Of a DNA stretch of 64,000 bases, positions 9,872-17,973 are shown one piece after another. A program made the position numbers and the translations under genes. The notes below the pieces were generated by a model that was not told the DNA's origin, ran no database searches, and saw nothing but the letters and a program-made list of their open reading frames with translations. Position 1 is the stretch's first letter. Each line of letters opens with the position of its first letter. The stretch is from Stenotrophomonas maltophilia (GTDB taxonomy: Bacteria > Pseudomonadota > Gammaproteobacteria > Xanthomonadales > Xanthomonadaceae). The stretch covers positions 62,001 through 126,000 of the forward strand of contig NZ_QFHO01000004.1 in the NCBI RefSeq assembly GCF_004920835.1, read 5' to 3'.

Positions 9872-10506
9872 CAGCCGGCCAGTGCGCTCGATGCCACTAC
9901 GTGTTCACCCGGGTGCGGGGCGAGTGCGGCCTCGACCAGTTCCTTGGCAACTTCGCTGGCCGGATTGATCCGCCACGCCCGTGGCAGTACTGGCCCCAGT
10001 GCGCCGAGTACCGTCAATGCGAAACGCTCGCCGCGGCGCACCTCGTTACGCTCGCCACCAATCAATCCTGGACGTACCAGCGTCAGCGAAGCGAAGTCGA
10101 GCGCGCGCAGGTCATGCTCCAGCTCACCCTTCACCCGGCTGTAGAAGATCGACGACTGCGGGTTGGCACCGGCTGCGGAGTTCAGCACATAGGTCTGTGC
10201 TCCCTGCGCCCGCGCCAGCCGGGCGAACGCCAGCGGGTAGTCATGGTCGATGCGATGGAAGGCCTCGCGGCTGCCGGCCTGGGCAATGGTACTGCCGAGC
10301 GCGCAGATGACCGCGTCCACGCGGGCCCATTCGGCTGCGGCGGGCAGTGCATCGAAGGCCAGGACCGGGTTCTCAAGCGTCCCGTGGGTCATGCCCAGCG
10401 GGCGGCGGGTGGGAGCGACCACGACACTGCAGCGCGGGTCGTCCAGCAGCTTGCGCAGGGTCAGCCCGCCCACCAGCCCGGTCGCCCCCAGCAACATCAC
10501 GCGCAT
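9871..10506 (-). CDS. NAD(P)H-binding Rossmann-fold oxidoreductase (atypical SDR)
   Basis: A 211-residue cytoplasmic protein with the N-terminal dinucleotide-binding motif MRVMLLGATGLVGGL (GxxGxxG). The middle has NSAAGANPQSSIFYSRVKG, containing a Y-x3-K pair typical of SDR catalytic centres, then SLTLVRPGLIGGERNE. This is the HTATIP2/YbjT-like atypical SDR pattern. Start ATG 10506 has GGAGG five bases upstream; a GTG at 10518 would overlap that site. The physiological substrate is unknown. It is the first gene of a pair with the WYL regulator. Confidence 0.87.
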   Translation of the reverse strand: MRVMLLGATGLVGGLTLRKLLDDPRCSVVVAPTRRPLGMTHGTLENPVLAFDALPAAAEWARVDAVICALGSTIAQAGSREAFHRIDHDYPLAFARLARAQGAQTYVLNSAAGANPQSSIFYSRVKGELEHDLRALDFASLTLVRPGLIGGERNEVRRGERFALTVLGALGPVLPRAWRINPASEVAKELVEAALAPHPGEHVVASSALAG

Positions 10507-10612
10507 CACCACCTCCACTGCGGCATCCTGTCGCCCATCCTAGCCGTTCAAGCCGTCGGCGGCCGCGCCGATATGCTGGAACCAGTCCCTGCCAGCCCCC
10601 AGGATTTGCTCC

Positions 10613-12151
10613 ATGACGGACCAGCCCGACCACCGCCCTGCCCCCGGTACCGCCCTTGGGCCGCCGGCACGCGTGCGCGCGGTGGTGGATGACGGGCTGG
10701 GAGACCGCGTGGTGCTGCAGGGCGGTGGCGGCGTGGCCCTGCAGCAGCTGTTCGCCGGCGCCGATGCACCGGAACCACTGCTGGCCGCGTTCGCCAACGG
10801 CATGGCCACCCTGCCCGGCGAACTGGGCGACATGGGCGACCGCCTGCAGTCGGCGCAGGCCAGTGCCGACTGGCCGCGCTACGGGCGCGCGATGCGGCAG
10901 CTGATCGACAAGTACATCCGAACCATCGAACAGCATTCGCCGGATGGCCAGCCCGAAAGCCTGCGCCTGTCCGAGCAGCTGCGGTTGCTGCTGGGCGGCG
11001 CGGTGGTGGCCCTGCTGCAGCACGATCCGGACCTGCGCGAGCAGGCGCAGACGCTCGCCATGCAACTGCGCCAGTGGCAACCGGGCACGGCGCTGGAACC
11101 GATCGAACAGGGCGTGCGCGAGCTCGGCCATCAGGTCGGCGTGCGTGCCGAGAGCTGGCAGGAGCAGCAGGCGCTGCTGCTTGAGCTGTTCGCGCTGCTG
11201 CTGGAGAACGTCAGCGAACTGCTGGACGACCGCAGCTGGCTGCAGGGCCAGATCGCCGCAGTGCGCCACCTGCTGGACGGACCGCTGGAAGCCGAAGCGG
11301 TGGAGCGCACCCGCGCCGAACTGCGCGAAGTGATCTACAAGCAGGGCCTGCTGCGCCAGGGCATCGACGATTCGAAGGCGGCGATGCGCGGGCTGATGGG
11401 TGAGTTCATCGAGCGCATGGATGGCATGGCCACCAGCACCGGTGAGTACCACGATCGCATCGGCAGCTATGCACTGCAGCTGCGCGAGGCACGCAGCATC
11501 GCCGACCTCAACCAGCTGCTGCAGGAAGTGATGCGCGATACCGGCAAGGTGCAGCAGCAGGCCGCACAGGCGCGCGATCATCTGGCCAGCGCGCGCCAGG
11601 AAGTGGAACGTGCCGAGCAGCGCATCGCCGAGCTTGAGCAGGAACTGCGCGCGGCCGGCGACCTGGCCCGCATCGATCCACTGACCCAGGCACTGAACCG
11701 CCGCGGCCTGGACGAACTGCTGCAGCGCGAGCTGGCCCGCGCCACGCGCAACAACTCACCGCTGGGCGTGGCGGTGATCGACCTGGATGATTTCCACCAG
11801 ACCAACGATGCGCATGGCCATGCCGGTGGCGATGCGCTGTTGCAGCACCTGGTGGCCGTGTGCAAGCTGCTGCTGCGCGCCACCGACGGCATCGCGCGGC
11901 TGGGTGGCGACGAGTTCGTGCTGGTGCTGCCGGAAACCCAGGGTGCCGACAGCATGGCCACCGTGCAGCGCCTGCAGCGCTCGCTGGCGCACCGCGTGTT
12001 GACCGTACAGGATCGGCGCGTACCAGTGCATTTCAGTGCCGGACTGGCGCAATGGCAGCCCGGCGACGATATAGAAACCCTGCTGCGGCGCGCCGATGAC
12101 GCGCTGTATGCGGCCAAGCGGCAGGGCAAGAACCGGGTGCAGGCAGGGTAG
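10613..12151 (+). CDS. Cytoplasmic diguanylate cyclase (GGDEF)
   Basis: A 512-residue protein making cyclic di-GMP from GTP. The C-terminal GGDEF domain starts at about residue 345 (RIDPLTQALNRRGLDELL) and has an intact active site, ARLGGDEFVLVLPE. An inhibitory I-site RATD lies five residues before GGDEF, so product feedback is likely. The N-terminal 340 residues lack membrane segments and are rich in predicted helices, with a coiled-coil-like stretch around residues 300-345 (QQQAAQARDHLASARQEVER) that could mediate dimerisation. No PAS, GAF or receiver domain is recognised, so the input signal is unknown. The gene is monocistronic and followed by paired repeats. Confidence 0.93.
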   Translation: MTDQPDHRPAPGTALGPPARVRAVVDDGLGDRVVLQGGGGVALQQLFAGADAPEPLLAAFANGMATLPGELGDMGDRLQSAQASADWPRYGRAMRQLIDKYIRTIEQHSPDGQPESLRLSEQLRLLLGGAVVALLQHDPDLREQAQTLAMQLRQWQPGTALEPIEQGVRELGHQVGVRAESWQEQQALLLELFALLLENVSELLDDRSWLQGQIAAVRHLLDGPLEAEAVERTRAELREVIYKQGLLRQGIDDSKAAMRGLMGEFIERMDGMATSTGEYHDRIGSYALQLREARSIADLNQLLQEVMRDTGKVQQQAAQARDHLASARQEVERAEQRIAELEQELRAAGDLARIDPLTQALNRRGLDELLQRELARATRNNSPLGVAVIDLDDFHQTNDAHGHAGGDALLQHLVAVCKLLLRATDGIARLGGDEFVLVLPETQGADSMATVQRLQRSLAHRVLTVQDRRVPVHFSAGLAQWQPGDDIETLLRRADDALYAAKRQGKNRVQAG

Positions 12152-12178
12152 TTTCCCGGCACACCGGAAACTGCTTCG

Positions 12179-12240
12179 GTAGGTGCCAACCTTGGTTGGC
12201 ACACGCGGGAAACAAAGCACCGACCAAGGTCGGCCTCTAC
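12179..12240. repeat. Two convergent SMAG-like palindromes
   Basis: First unit at 12179-12202 (GTAG, then GTGCCAACC TT GGTTGGCAC). The second, at 12217-12240, is in opposite orientation (CCGACC AA GGTCGG followed by CTAC). They separate the convergent ends of the GGDEF and DUF808 genes and may form hairpins on either transcript. Confidence 0.85.
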
Positions 12241-12258
12241 CGGACAAAGGGCCGTCGC

Positions 12259-13185
12259 TTACTTCCCGCGCAGCTTCTGGAACCCGGTCACCGCCGCCAG
12301 CACGATCGCACCGGCAATGATGCCGACCACCATGTTGGCCACGGCACTGATCAGCCAGCCCCACTGGCCTTCACCGCCCAGCGCCTGCACCGCGTGGTGC
12401 AGCGCCGGCACGTTGTGCACCAGGATGCCGCCACCGACCAGGAACATCGCCGCGGTACCGGCCACCGACAGGAACTTCATCAGCCACGGGGCCGACACCA
12501 GCAGGCCGCGGCCAACTGCCGCCAGCGCCGCGCCCTTGCGCGACAGATACAGGCCCAGGTCGTCCAGCTTGACGATGCCGGCGACCAGCCCGTAGACGAA
12601 CACGGTCATCGCCAGCGCGATCACCACCAGGGTGCTGACCTGGTTGATGAACGACGCCGTCGCAACCACGCCCAGCGACAGCACGATGATTTCGGCCGAG
12701 AGGATGAAGTCGGTGCGGATGGCGCCCTTCACTTTGTCCTTTTCCCACGCGACCATGTCCACCTGCGCATCGGCCAGCGCCTTGCGCCGCTCGGCCTGGT
12801 GTTCGGCGTCCTCATCGGCGGAATGCAGGAACCGGTGCGCCAACTTCTCCACGCCCTCGAAGCAGAGGAAGGCGCCGCCGATCATCATCAGCGGCACGAT
12901 CAGCGGTACGTTCCAGCCGCGGCTGTGCAGCCAAGCTTCCAGCGCGCTGATCGCCAGCGCCGCTGGCACCAGGATCACCTTGTTCACCAGCGAGCCCTTG
13001 GCCACCGCCCACACCACCGGCAGTTCGCGGTTGGCGTTGACCCCGGTCACCTGCTGCGCGTTCAGTGCAAGGTCGTCGCCCAGCACGCCGGCGGTTTTCT
13101 TCGCCGCGACCTTGGTCAGCACCGAGACGTCGTCGAGCAGGGAGGCGATATCGTCGAGCAGGGCGAACAGGCTGGCACCGGCCAT
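12259..13185 (-). CDS. DUF808 (YedI-like) inner-membrane protein
   Basis: A 308-residue polytopic membrane protein of the DUF808 family. It begins [20 protein letters not shown] and continues [20 protein letters not shown], the highly conserved opening of this family. About six to seven hydrophobic segments follow, for instance [20 protein letters not shown] and [16 protein letters not shown] charged cytoplasmic region ([20 protein letters not shown]) separates them. Function is not known for the family. It stands alone between repeats. Confidence 0.9.
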   Translation of the reverse strand: MAGASLFALLDDIASLLDDVSVLTKVAAKKTAGVLGDDLALNAQQVTGVNANRELPVVWAVAKGSLVNKVILVPAALAISALEAWLHSRGWNVPLIVPLMMIGGAFLCFEGVEKLAHRFLHSADEDAEHQAERRKALADAQVDMVAWEKDKVKGAIRTDFILSAEIIVLSLGVVATASFINQVSTLVVIALAMTVFVYGLVAGIVKLDDLGLYLSRKGAALAAVGRGLLVSAPWLMKFLSVAGTAAMFLVGGGILVHNVPALHHAVQALGGEGQWGWLISAVANMVVGIIAGAIVLAAVTGFQKLRGK

Positions 13186-13293
13186 GGGGGATCCAAGAGA
13201 GGGAATGAGCGGATTCTGACCGATACCGGGGCGACTGCGGAAGCGGTCGGATTCACTGCATGCCTACCGCCCCCCGGCGACACTGCGGAATCC

Positions 13294-13360
13294 GGTAGTG
13301 ACGGCCGCTGGCCGGCAACCGCGCAGTTCCGGACATTGCCGGCCAGCGGCCGGCACTACC
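13294..13360. repeat. REP-type long inverted repeat
   Basis: Arms at 13294-13318 and 13336-13360 are complementary over 25 bases with one mismatch (GGTAGTGACGGCC... versus ...GGCCGGCACTACC). Each arm itself contains the palindrome GGCCGCTGGCC. The 17-base spacer would be the loop. It lies 25 bases before the UbiB-type gene start. Confidence 0.85.
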
Positions 13361-13385
13361 TGTATCCGTCGCATGGGAGTTCCGC

Positions 13386-15077
13386 TTGAGCAATCCGCCC
13401 ACCACCAATGGCAACCCTCCGCTGGTCAAGGGCATGAACCGGCGCAGCCAGATCCTGCGCCTGCTGATGCGCTATCGCCATTCGGGCGTGTTCTCGGGCA
13501 TGAACCTGGACGCCGCCAGCAATCAGGCCGACGTGCCCGCCGACGGAAACCCGGAACAGTTCGTCAGCGACCTGGAAGCCCTGGGGCCGACTTTCGTCAA
13601 GCTGGGCCAGATGCTGTCCACGCGACCGGACATGGTGCCAGTGGAGTTCGCTACGGCGCTGGAGCGCATGCAGGAAAAGGTGGCCGAGATTCCGGTCGCT
13701 CGCATCCATGCCATCGTCGAACAGGAGCTGGGCGCGCCGGTGAACAAGCTGTTCGCCGCGTTCGATCCCGAGCCACTGGGCTGTGCCTCGATCGCGCAGG
13801 TGCATCGCGCGGTGCTGCACGATGGCCGCCAGGTGGCGGTGAAGGTTCAGAAACCCGAGGTCGCTGCTCAGCTGCGCTCGGACCTGGAGGCACTGCGCAG
13901 CTTCGCGCTGGCCGCCGACCATCTGACCCAGGTCGGCCGTCGGGTGCGCCTGCGCGACTGGCTCAACGAGTTCGCCAAGACCCTGATGCAGGAGCTGGAC
14001 TACCACGCCGAGGCCGAGAACCTGGCCCGTTTCGGCCGCCATCTCAAGCCGTTCCGCCGCCTGTGGATACCGCAGCCGCTGTGGGATTACAGCAGTCAGC
14101 GCGTGCTGACCATGGAACTGGCCACCGGCGTGCGCGTGGATGCGATTCCCGATGTCCGCCGCACCGAACAATCGATGGACCCGCTGGCGGCGGCGCTGAT
14201 CCGCGGCTACCTGGACCAGATCTTCGTGCATGGCGAGATCCATGCCGACCCGCATCCCGGCAACCTGCGGGTGATGCCCGATGGACGGCTGGCGATCTTC
14301 GACCTGGGCATGGTCGCGCACATGCCGCCGCGCCTGCGCGAGCGGCTGCTGAAGATCCTGTTCGCCGCGGTCGATGGCCGTGGCGAAGAAGTGGCCGACG
14401 ACCTGATCAGCATCAGCACGCGGTTGGAGGCATTCGACGAAGAGCGCTACCTGCGCGAGACCGGCCAGCTGATCGCGCGCTACGCCGCCAGTGGCAGCTT
14501 CTCGGAAGGCCGCGTGGTACTGGACCTGGTGCGCATCGCCACCGCCTGCGGCCTGCGCACGCCGCCGGAGCTGAGCCTGCTGGGCAAGGCCCTGCTCAAT
14601 CTGGAAACCGTATGCCGATTGCTGGCACCGGACCTGGATACCCGCCGCATCGTCGAGCGCCAGCTGCAGCACGTGATGCGCGCACGCCTGAAGAAATCGC
14701 TGTCTGCCGCCAACCTCGCCAGCGAGGCGATGGAGCTGCAGCAGCTGCTGCGCGATGGGCCGCGCAAGCTGTCGGACATCATGGCGCTGCTGGCCGAGAA
14801 CCGCCTGCAGATGAAGGTGACCGGCCTGGAAGAATCGCGATTGATGGAGAACCTGCAGAAGATCGCCAACCGTGTGGCGGCCGGCATCATCAGCGCGGCA
14901 TTGATCATGGCTGCGGCAATGATGATGAAGATCGACACCGGCTGGCATCTGTTCGGCTACCCGCTCATCGCCGTGATTCTGTTGTTCATCGGCGTGGTGC
15001 TCGGGCTGGGCATCGTTACCAGCGCATTGTTGTTCGATCGTCGTGCGCGGGCGCGCGAAGAACGCGGGCATCGCTAG
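13386..15077 (+). CDS. ubiB: ABC1/UbiB-family atypical kinase
   Basis: A 563-residue membrane-anchored protein kinase-like ATPase needed for ubiquinone synthesis in related bacteria. Visible motifs: the KxGQ segment (TFVKLGQMLSTRPDMVP, about residue 78), the Ala-rich loop variant CASIAQVH, the Lys in VAVKVQKP, ELDYHAEAEN, the catalytic loop HGEIHADPHPGN, and DLG in place of DFG. Two hydrophobic C-terminal helices (residues about 497-517 and 523-545) anchor it. The start is TTG 13386, with GGGAG six bases upstream; no better in-frame ATG precedes the KxGQ region except Met17. No other ubi gene is adjacent, so an AarF paralogue cannot be ruled out. Confidence 0.85.
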   Translation: MSNPPTTNGNPPLVKGMNRRSQILRLLMRYRHSGVFSGMNLDAASNQADVPADGNPEQFVSDLEALGPTFVKLGQMLSTRPDMVPVEFATALERMQEKVAEIPVARIHAIVEQELGAPVNKLFAAFDPEPLGCASIAQVHRAVLHDGRQVAVKVQKPEVAAQLRSDLEALRSFALAADHLTQVGRRVRLRDWLNEFAKTLMQELDYHAEAENLARFGRHLKPFRRLWIPQPLWDYSSQRVLTMELATGVRVDAIPDVRRTEQSMDPLAAALIRGYLDQIFVHGEIHADPHPGNLRVMPDGRLAIFDLGMVAHMPPRLRERLLKILFAAVDGRGEEVADDLISISTRLEAFDEERYLRETGQLIARYAASGSFSEGRVVLDLVRIATACGLRTPPELSLLGKALLNLETVCRLLAPDLDTRRIVERQLQHVMRARLKKSLSAANLASEAMELQQLLRDGPRKLSDIMALLAENRLQMKVTGLEESRLMENLQKIANRVAAGIISAALIMAAAMMMKIDTGWHLFGYPLIAVILLFIGVVLGLGIVTSALLFDRRARAREERGHR

Positions 15078-15318
15078 CGCATCAATGAAAACATCCGTAT
15101 TCATGCGGTTTTTAATGCAATCCAACGAACCCTTTCACGCTCGTTTTACCTTCTGAACGCGATTGCGCGCGCGTCATTTCAACAAACATTTCAGTCAGGT
15201 TCGTGCATGCACTATCGGGTCATCGGCCTGTCATGTGTATGTGCTTGCGACAGCGCCGGTCGGATGGACACGCGTCGGTACGACGTCCATCAACATCCCG
15301 TCACTGCCGAAGCTGCCT

Positions 15319-17424
15319 ATGCTCTGGATACTGTTGTTGTCGTTGCTGCTGCTGTGCTGGCTGTTTCTCGCATCCGGCAAATGGGTGTGGTGGAAGGCCG
15401 GTTCACTCTCGCTGCTGCTGCTCATGCTCAGCGCATGGTGGCTGATCGACAAACTCTCCGGTGATGGGCTCAATGCCGCCACCCTGTACCACCTCGGCGC
15501 CGATATGGAAGGCGCCGGAGTCTCCGATTTCAAGGGCTATATCGCCGGCTTCATCGTGCTGGCGCTGGTCTCGCTGCTGCCGCTGTTCGCGACGCAGGTG
15601 AAGCGCTGGCGCCGGCCCGGCCACGGTGGCGCGTTGTTCGCCGGTTTCGCGGCCGTGTGGGTGGCCACGATCATGATCAGCCCGCTGGCCCGCGACGGCC
15701 AGCGCCTGTACCAGCAGCTGCGTCCGGTCGACTTCGCCCGCATTGCCCCCGAGTACCAGGTGCCGACGCAGCCGCTGCAGCGTCCGCGCAACATCGTCTG
15801 GATCTACGGCGAAAGCCTGGAACGTACCTATCTGGACGAGAGCGTTTTCCCGGGCCTGATGCCCAACCTCAACCGCTTGGCATCTGAGTCGCTGGACGTG
15901 CGCGGCCTTGCCTCTGCTGAGGGCAGCGGTTGGACCATCGCCGGCCTGGTGTCATCGATGTGCGGCGTGCCGCTGACCACCTCGCAGGGTGATGAGAACA
16001 GCATGGACCGCATGGGCAGCTTCCTGCCCAAGGCCGTGTGCCTGGGCGATTACCTCAAGCAGCAGGGCTACACCAACCATTACCTGGGTGGTGCCAACGG
16101 CCAGTTCGCTGGCAAGGGCCAGTTCCTGGCCAGCCACGGCTTCGATGAAGTGCATGACCTGGCGTGGTTCAAGCAGCAGAAGAAGATCGGCCGCATCCAC
16201 TACTCGGCGTGGGGCGTGCACGATGACGTGCTGCTGGATACCGCCTACCAGCGCTTCGAGCAGCTCTCGCGCGCCGGTTCACCGTTCATGCTGACCACGC
16301 TGACAATGGATACCCACCACCCGGCAGGTCATCTGCCGGTGTCGTGCAAGGGCGAGCGCTACCAGAGCCAGTACGGCAACATCAACATGCTCAACGCGCT
16401 CAAGTGCAGCGACCGCTTGATCTCGCAGCTGGTCGAACGCATCCAGGCCAGCCCGTACGGCAAGGACACACTGATCGTCATCGCTTCCGACCACTTGGCG
16501 ATGCCCAACGATCTGACCCATATCCTGACCCGGCAGAAGCGCGAGAACCTGCTGCTGTTCCTGGGCGATGGCATTGCCCCGCAGCAGCTCAGCGCCGATG
16601 CCGGCACCACCCTGGATTCGGGTGCGACCCTGCTCAGCCTGCTGGACCCGAACCTGAAGACGATGGGCTTCGGCCGTTCACTGATCGATACCCAGCGCGC
16701 GCCCAGCGCCAGCGTAGCCACCCAGCGCGATGGCGGCCGTGACTATCCGCAGTACCTGGCCTTCGCCCGCTCACTGTGGCTGGGCGAACCGACCCGCGAG
16801 CTGAAGATCGATGGCGATGACCAGGTGGTGGTGGGCCTGCAGCACGTGCAGCCACCGGTGTTGCTGGAGTACGACAAGGACTGGGGTTTGAAGTCCGTGT
16901 ATCTGGAAAACACCTCGCGCCAGTTCGATGATGCCAACCCGGACAACACCCTGGCCTACGTCGACCGTTGCACCGCATTCGAGGATGGCTCAGCCGACGG
17001 TGACTGGTGCGCCCTGCTGGTCAACCGCGACAACGGCATCAAGCTGTACCGCGACAACGACCTGCGCGGGGGCATCGCGGTGGATGCACCGCTGGACGCA
17101 TTCCAGGGCCCGCGCCCGAGCGTGCGCCAGGCGCACATGATCACCCAGAAGGGCCGCCGCACCCGTGCCGGCCAGTACATGCTGCAGCTGGTGGCGAGCA
17201 CGCGCCCGGATCGCGGCTTCTGGATCGAGGCGGTGTCCTCGCAGCGCAAGGTGGTGCTGGCGCAGCAGTGGGTGCAGCCCGATGCCAACGGCAAGATCAA
17301 CGTGTCGTTCGGGCTGGACCACGAAGTAGATGATCTGGAGATCCGCGCGTGGTTGAACCATGCGGAGAAGCTGGCGGTGGACACGTTCGCACTGGTGCCG
17401 TCGCGCAGCCGGCCACGAGGGTAG
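15319..17424 (+). CDS. opgB: Phosphoglycerol transferase I (OpgB/MdoB-like)
   Basis: A 701-residue inner-membrane enzyme of the alkaline phosphatase/sulfatase superfamily. It transfers phosphoglycerol from phosphatidylglycerol to periplasmic glucans. Four N-terminal membrane segments (residues about 3-20, 25-45, 72-92, 105-125) precede a large periplasmic catalytic domain. NIVWIYGESLERTYLDE holds the metal-ligand Glu, SAEGSGWTIAGL the nucleophile region, and MDTHHPAGH plus IASDHLAMPNDL the remaining metal ligands. Start ATG 15319 gives the family length; an upstream ATG at 15163 would add 52 residues with no membrane character. About 240 bases without a gene precede it. It is transcribed alone. 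Confidence 0.88.
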   Translation: MLWILLLSLLLLCWLFLASGKWVWWKAGSLSLLLLMLSAWWLIDKLSGDGLNAATLYHLGADMEGAGVSDFKGYIAGFIVLALVSLLPLFATQVKRWRRPGHGGALFAGFAAVWVATIMISPLARDGQRLYQQLRPVDFARIAPEYQVPTQPLQRPRNIVWIYGESLERTYLDESVFPGLMPNLNRLASESLDVRGLASAEGSGWTIAGLVSSMCGVPLTTSQGDENSMDRMGSFLPKAVCLGDYLKQQGYTNHYLGGANGQFAGKGQFLASHGFDEVHDLAWFKQQKKIGRIHYSAWGVHDDVLLDTAYQRFEQLSRAGSPFMLTTLTMDTHHPAGHLPVSCKGERYQSQYGNINMLNALKCSDRLISQLVERIQASPYGKDTLIVIASDHLAMPNDLTHILTRQKRENLLLFLGDGIAPQQLSADAGTTLDSGATLLSLLDPNLKTMGFGRSLIDTQRAPSASVATQRDGGRDYPQYLAFARSLWLGEPTRELKIDGDDQVVVGLQHVQPPVLLEYDKDWGLKSVYLENTSRQFDDANPDNTLAYVDRCTAFEDGSADGDWCALLVNRDNGIKLYRDNDLRGGIAVDAPLDAFQGPRPSVRQAHMITQKGRRTRAGQYMLQLVASTRPDRGFWIEAVSSQRKVVLAQQWVQPDANGKINVSFGLDHEVDDLEIRAWLNHAEKLAVDTFALVPSRSRPRG

Positions 17425-17426
17425 GG

Positions 17427-17617
17427 GTTTCTTTGCAGGGCTGCGCCCTGCACCCGCCGAAGCAACAGCCGAAGCAACAGCAACAGCAACGGCAACAGCG
17501 TGCATTCCGTGGGATGGCGGGGTGGGTCCGGTTGCGGGAGACGCCGTAAACCCGTCCATGGGGGCTTGTCCGCGGCATCCATGCCGCGGACACTCCCGCA
17601 ACCGGACCCACCCCGCC
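17427..17617 (+). repeat. Nested-hairpin repeat element, copy A
   Basis: In order: hairpin GCAGGGC TGC GCCCTGC (17435-17451), a CAACAG-type hexamer tract (about 17462-17498), a conserved GCATTCCGTGGGATGG block, a perfect 25-bp stem (17516-17540 with 17593-17617), and inside it ACGCCGTAAACCCGTCCATG and a perfect 26-base palindrome (17567-17592) centred on GCATCCATGC. Copy B at 17771-17965 is the same element in inverse orientation. Confidence 0.85.
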
Positions 17618-17652
17618 TTCGACAGTTTTCCGCGATCTGTCGGAAATACTCT

Positions 17653-17695
17653 TGGGGTCAGATCCGTTTTCCGGAGGAAAACGGATCTGACCCCA
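17653..17695. repeat. TCTGACCCC-type perfect hairpin
   Basis: Arms of 20 bases at 17653-17672 and 17676-17695 are perfectly complementary with a 3-base loop. The ends TGGGGTCAGA and TCTGACCCCA recur in two further hairpins at 42520-42615, defining a repeat family with a conserved foot and variable upper stem. Confidence 0.85.
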
Positions 17696-17719
17696 GATTG
17701 ATTTCGATATCTGACAGAC

Positions 17720-17743
17720 GTGTCGACCAAGGTCGACACCTAC
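17720..17743 (-). repeat. SMAG-like palindrome (GTCGAC subfamily)
   Basis: GTGTCGACC AA GGTCGACAC followed by CTAC. The same subfamily appears at 23302-23352, 26311 and 51685. Confidence 0.85.
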
Positions 17744-17770
17744 CGACAGCCGCAGGAATCTGTCAGAGGT

Positions 17771-17965
17771 GGGGCGGTGTCGGAGTGCGGGGTGTCAGCC
17801 GCATGGATGCGGCTGCCAAGCCTCCATGGACGGATTTACGGCGTCCCCGCACTCCGACACCGCCCCGCCATCCCACGGAATGCCCGCTGTTGCCGTTGCC
17901 GTTGCCGTTGCCGTTGCTGTTGCCTTTGCTCCGGCTTGTAGCGGGTGCAGGGCGCAGCCCTGCAG
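17771..17965 (-). repeat. Nested-hairpin repeat element, copy B (inverse orientation)
   Basis: Read on the minus strand it repeats copy A: GCAGGGC TGC GCCCTGC (17963-17947), a GGCAAC/CAACAG hexamer tract (about 17934-17887), GCATTCCGTGGGATGG, then a perfect 22-bp stem (17866-17845 with 17792-17771) whose bases differ from copy A. Inside are ACGCCGTAAATCCGTCCATG and the hairpin CAGCCGCAT CC ATGCGGCTG (17815-17796). The core is conserved while both stems have changed in a pairing-preserving way. Confidence 0.85.
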
Positions 17966-17973
17966 AACAACCC

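Noticed and set aside
13298..15088. Long open frames of about 590 residues on both strands over the UbiB gene
   Set aside because: They are shadows caused by high third-position GC. Only the frame at 13386-15077 has kinase motifs and a ribosome-binding site.
17460..17500. Short tandem CAACAG units as a possible CRISPR array
   Set aside because: Units are only six bases with no spacers; they are part of the nested-hairpin element.
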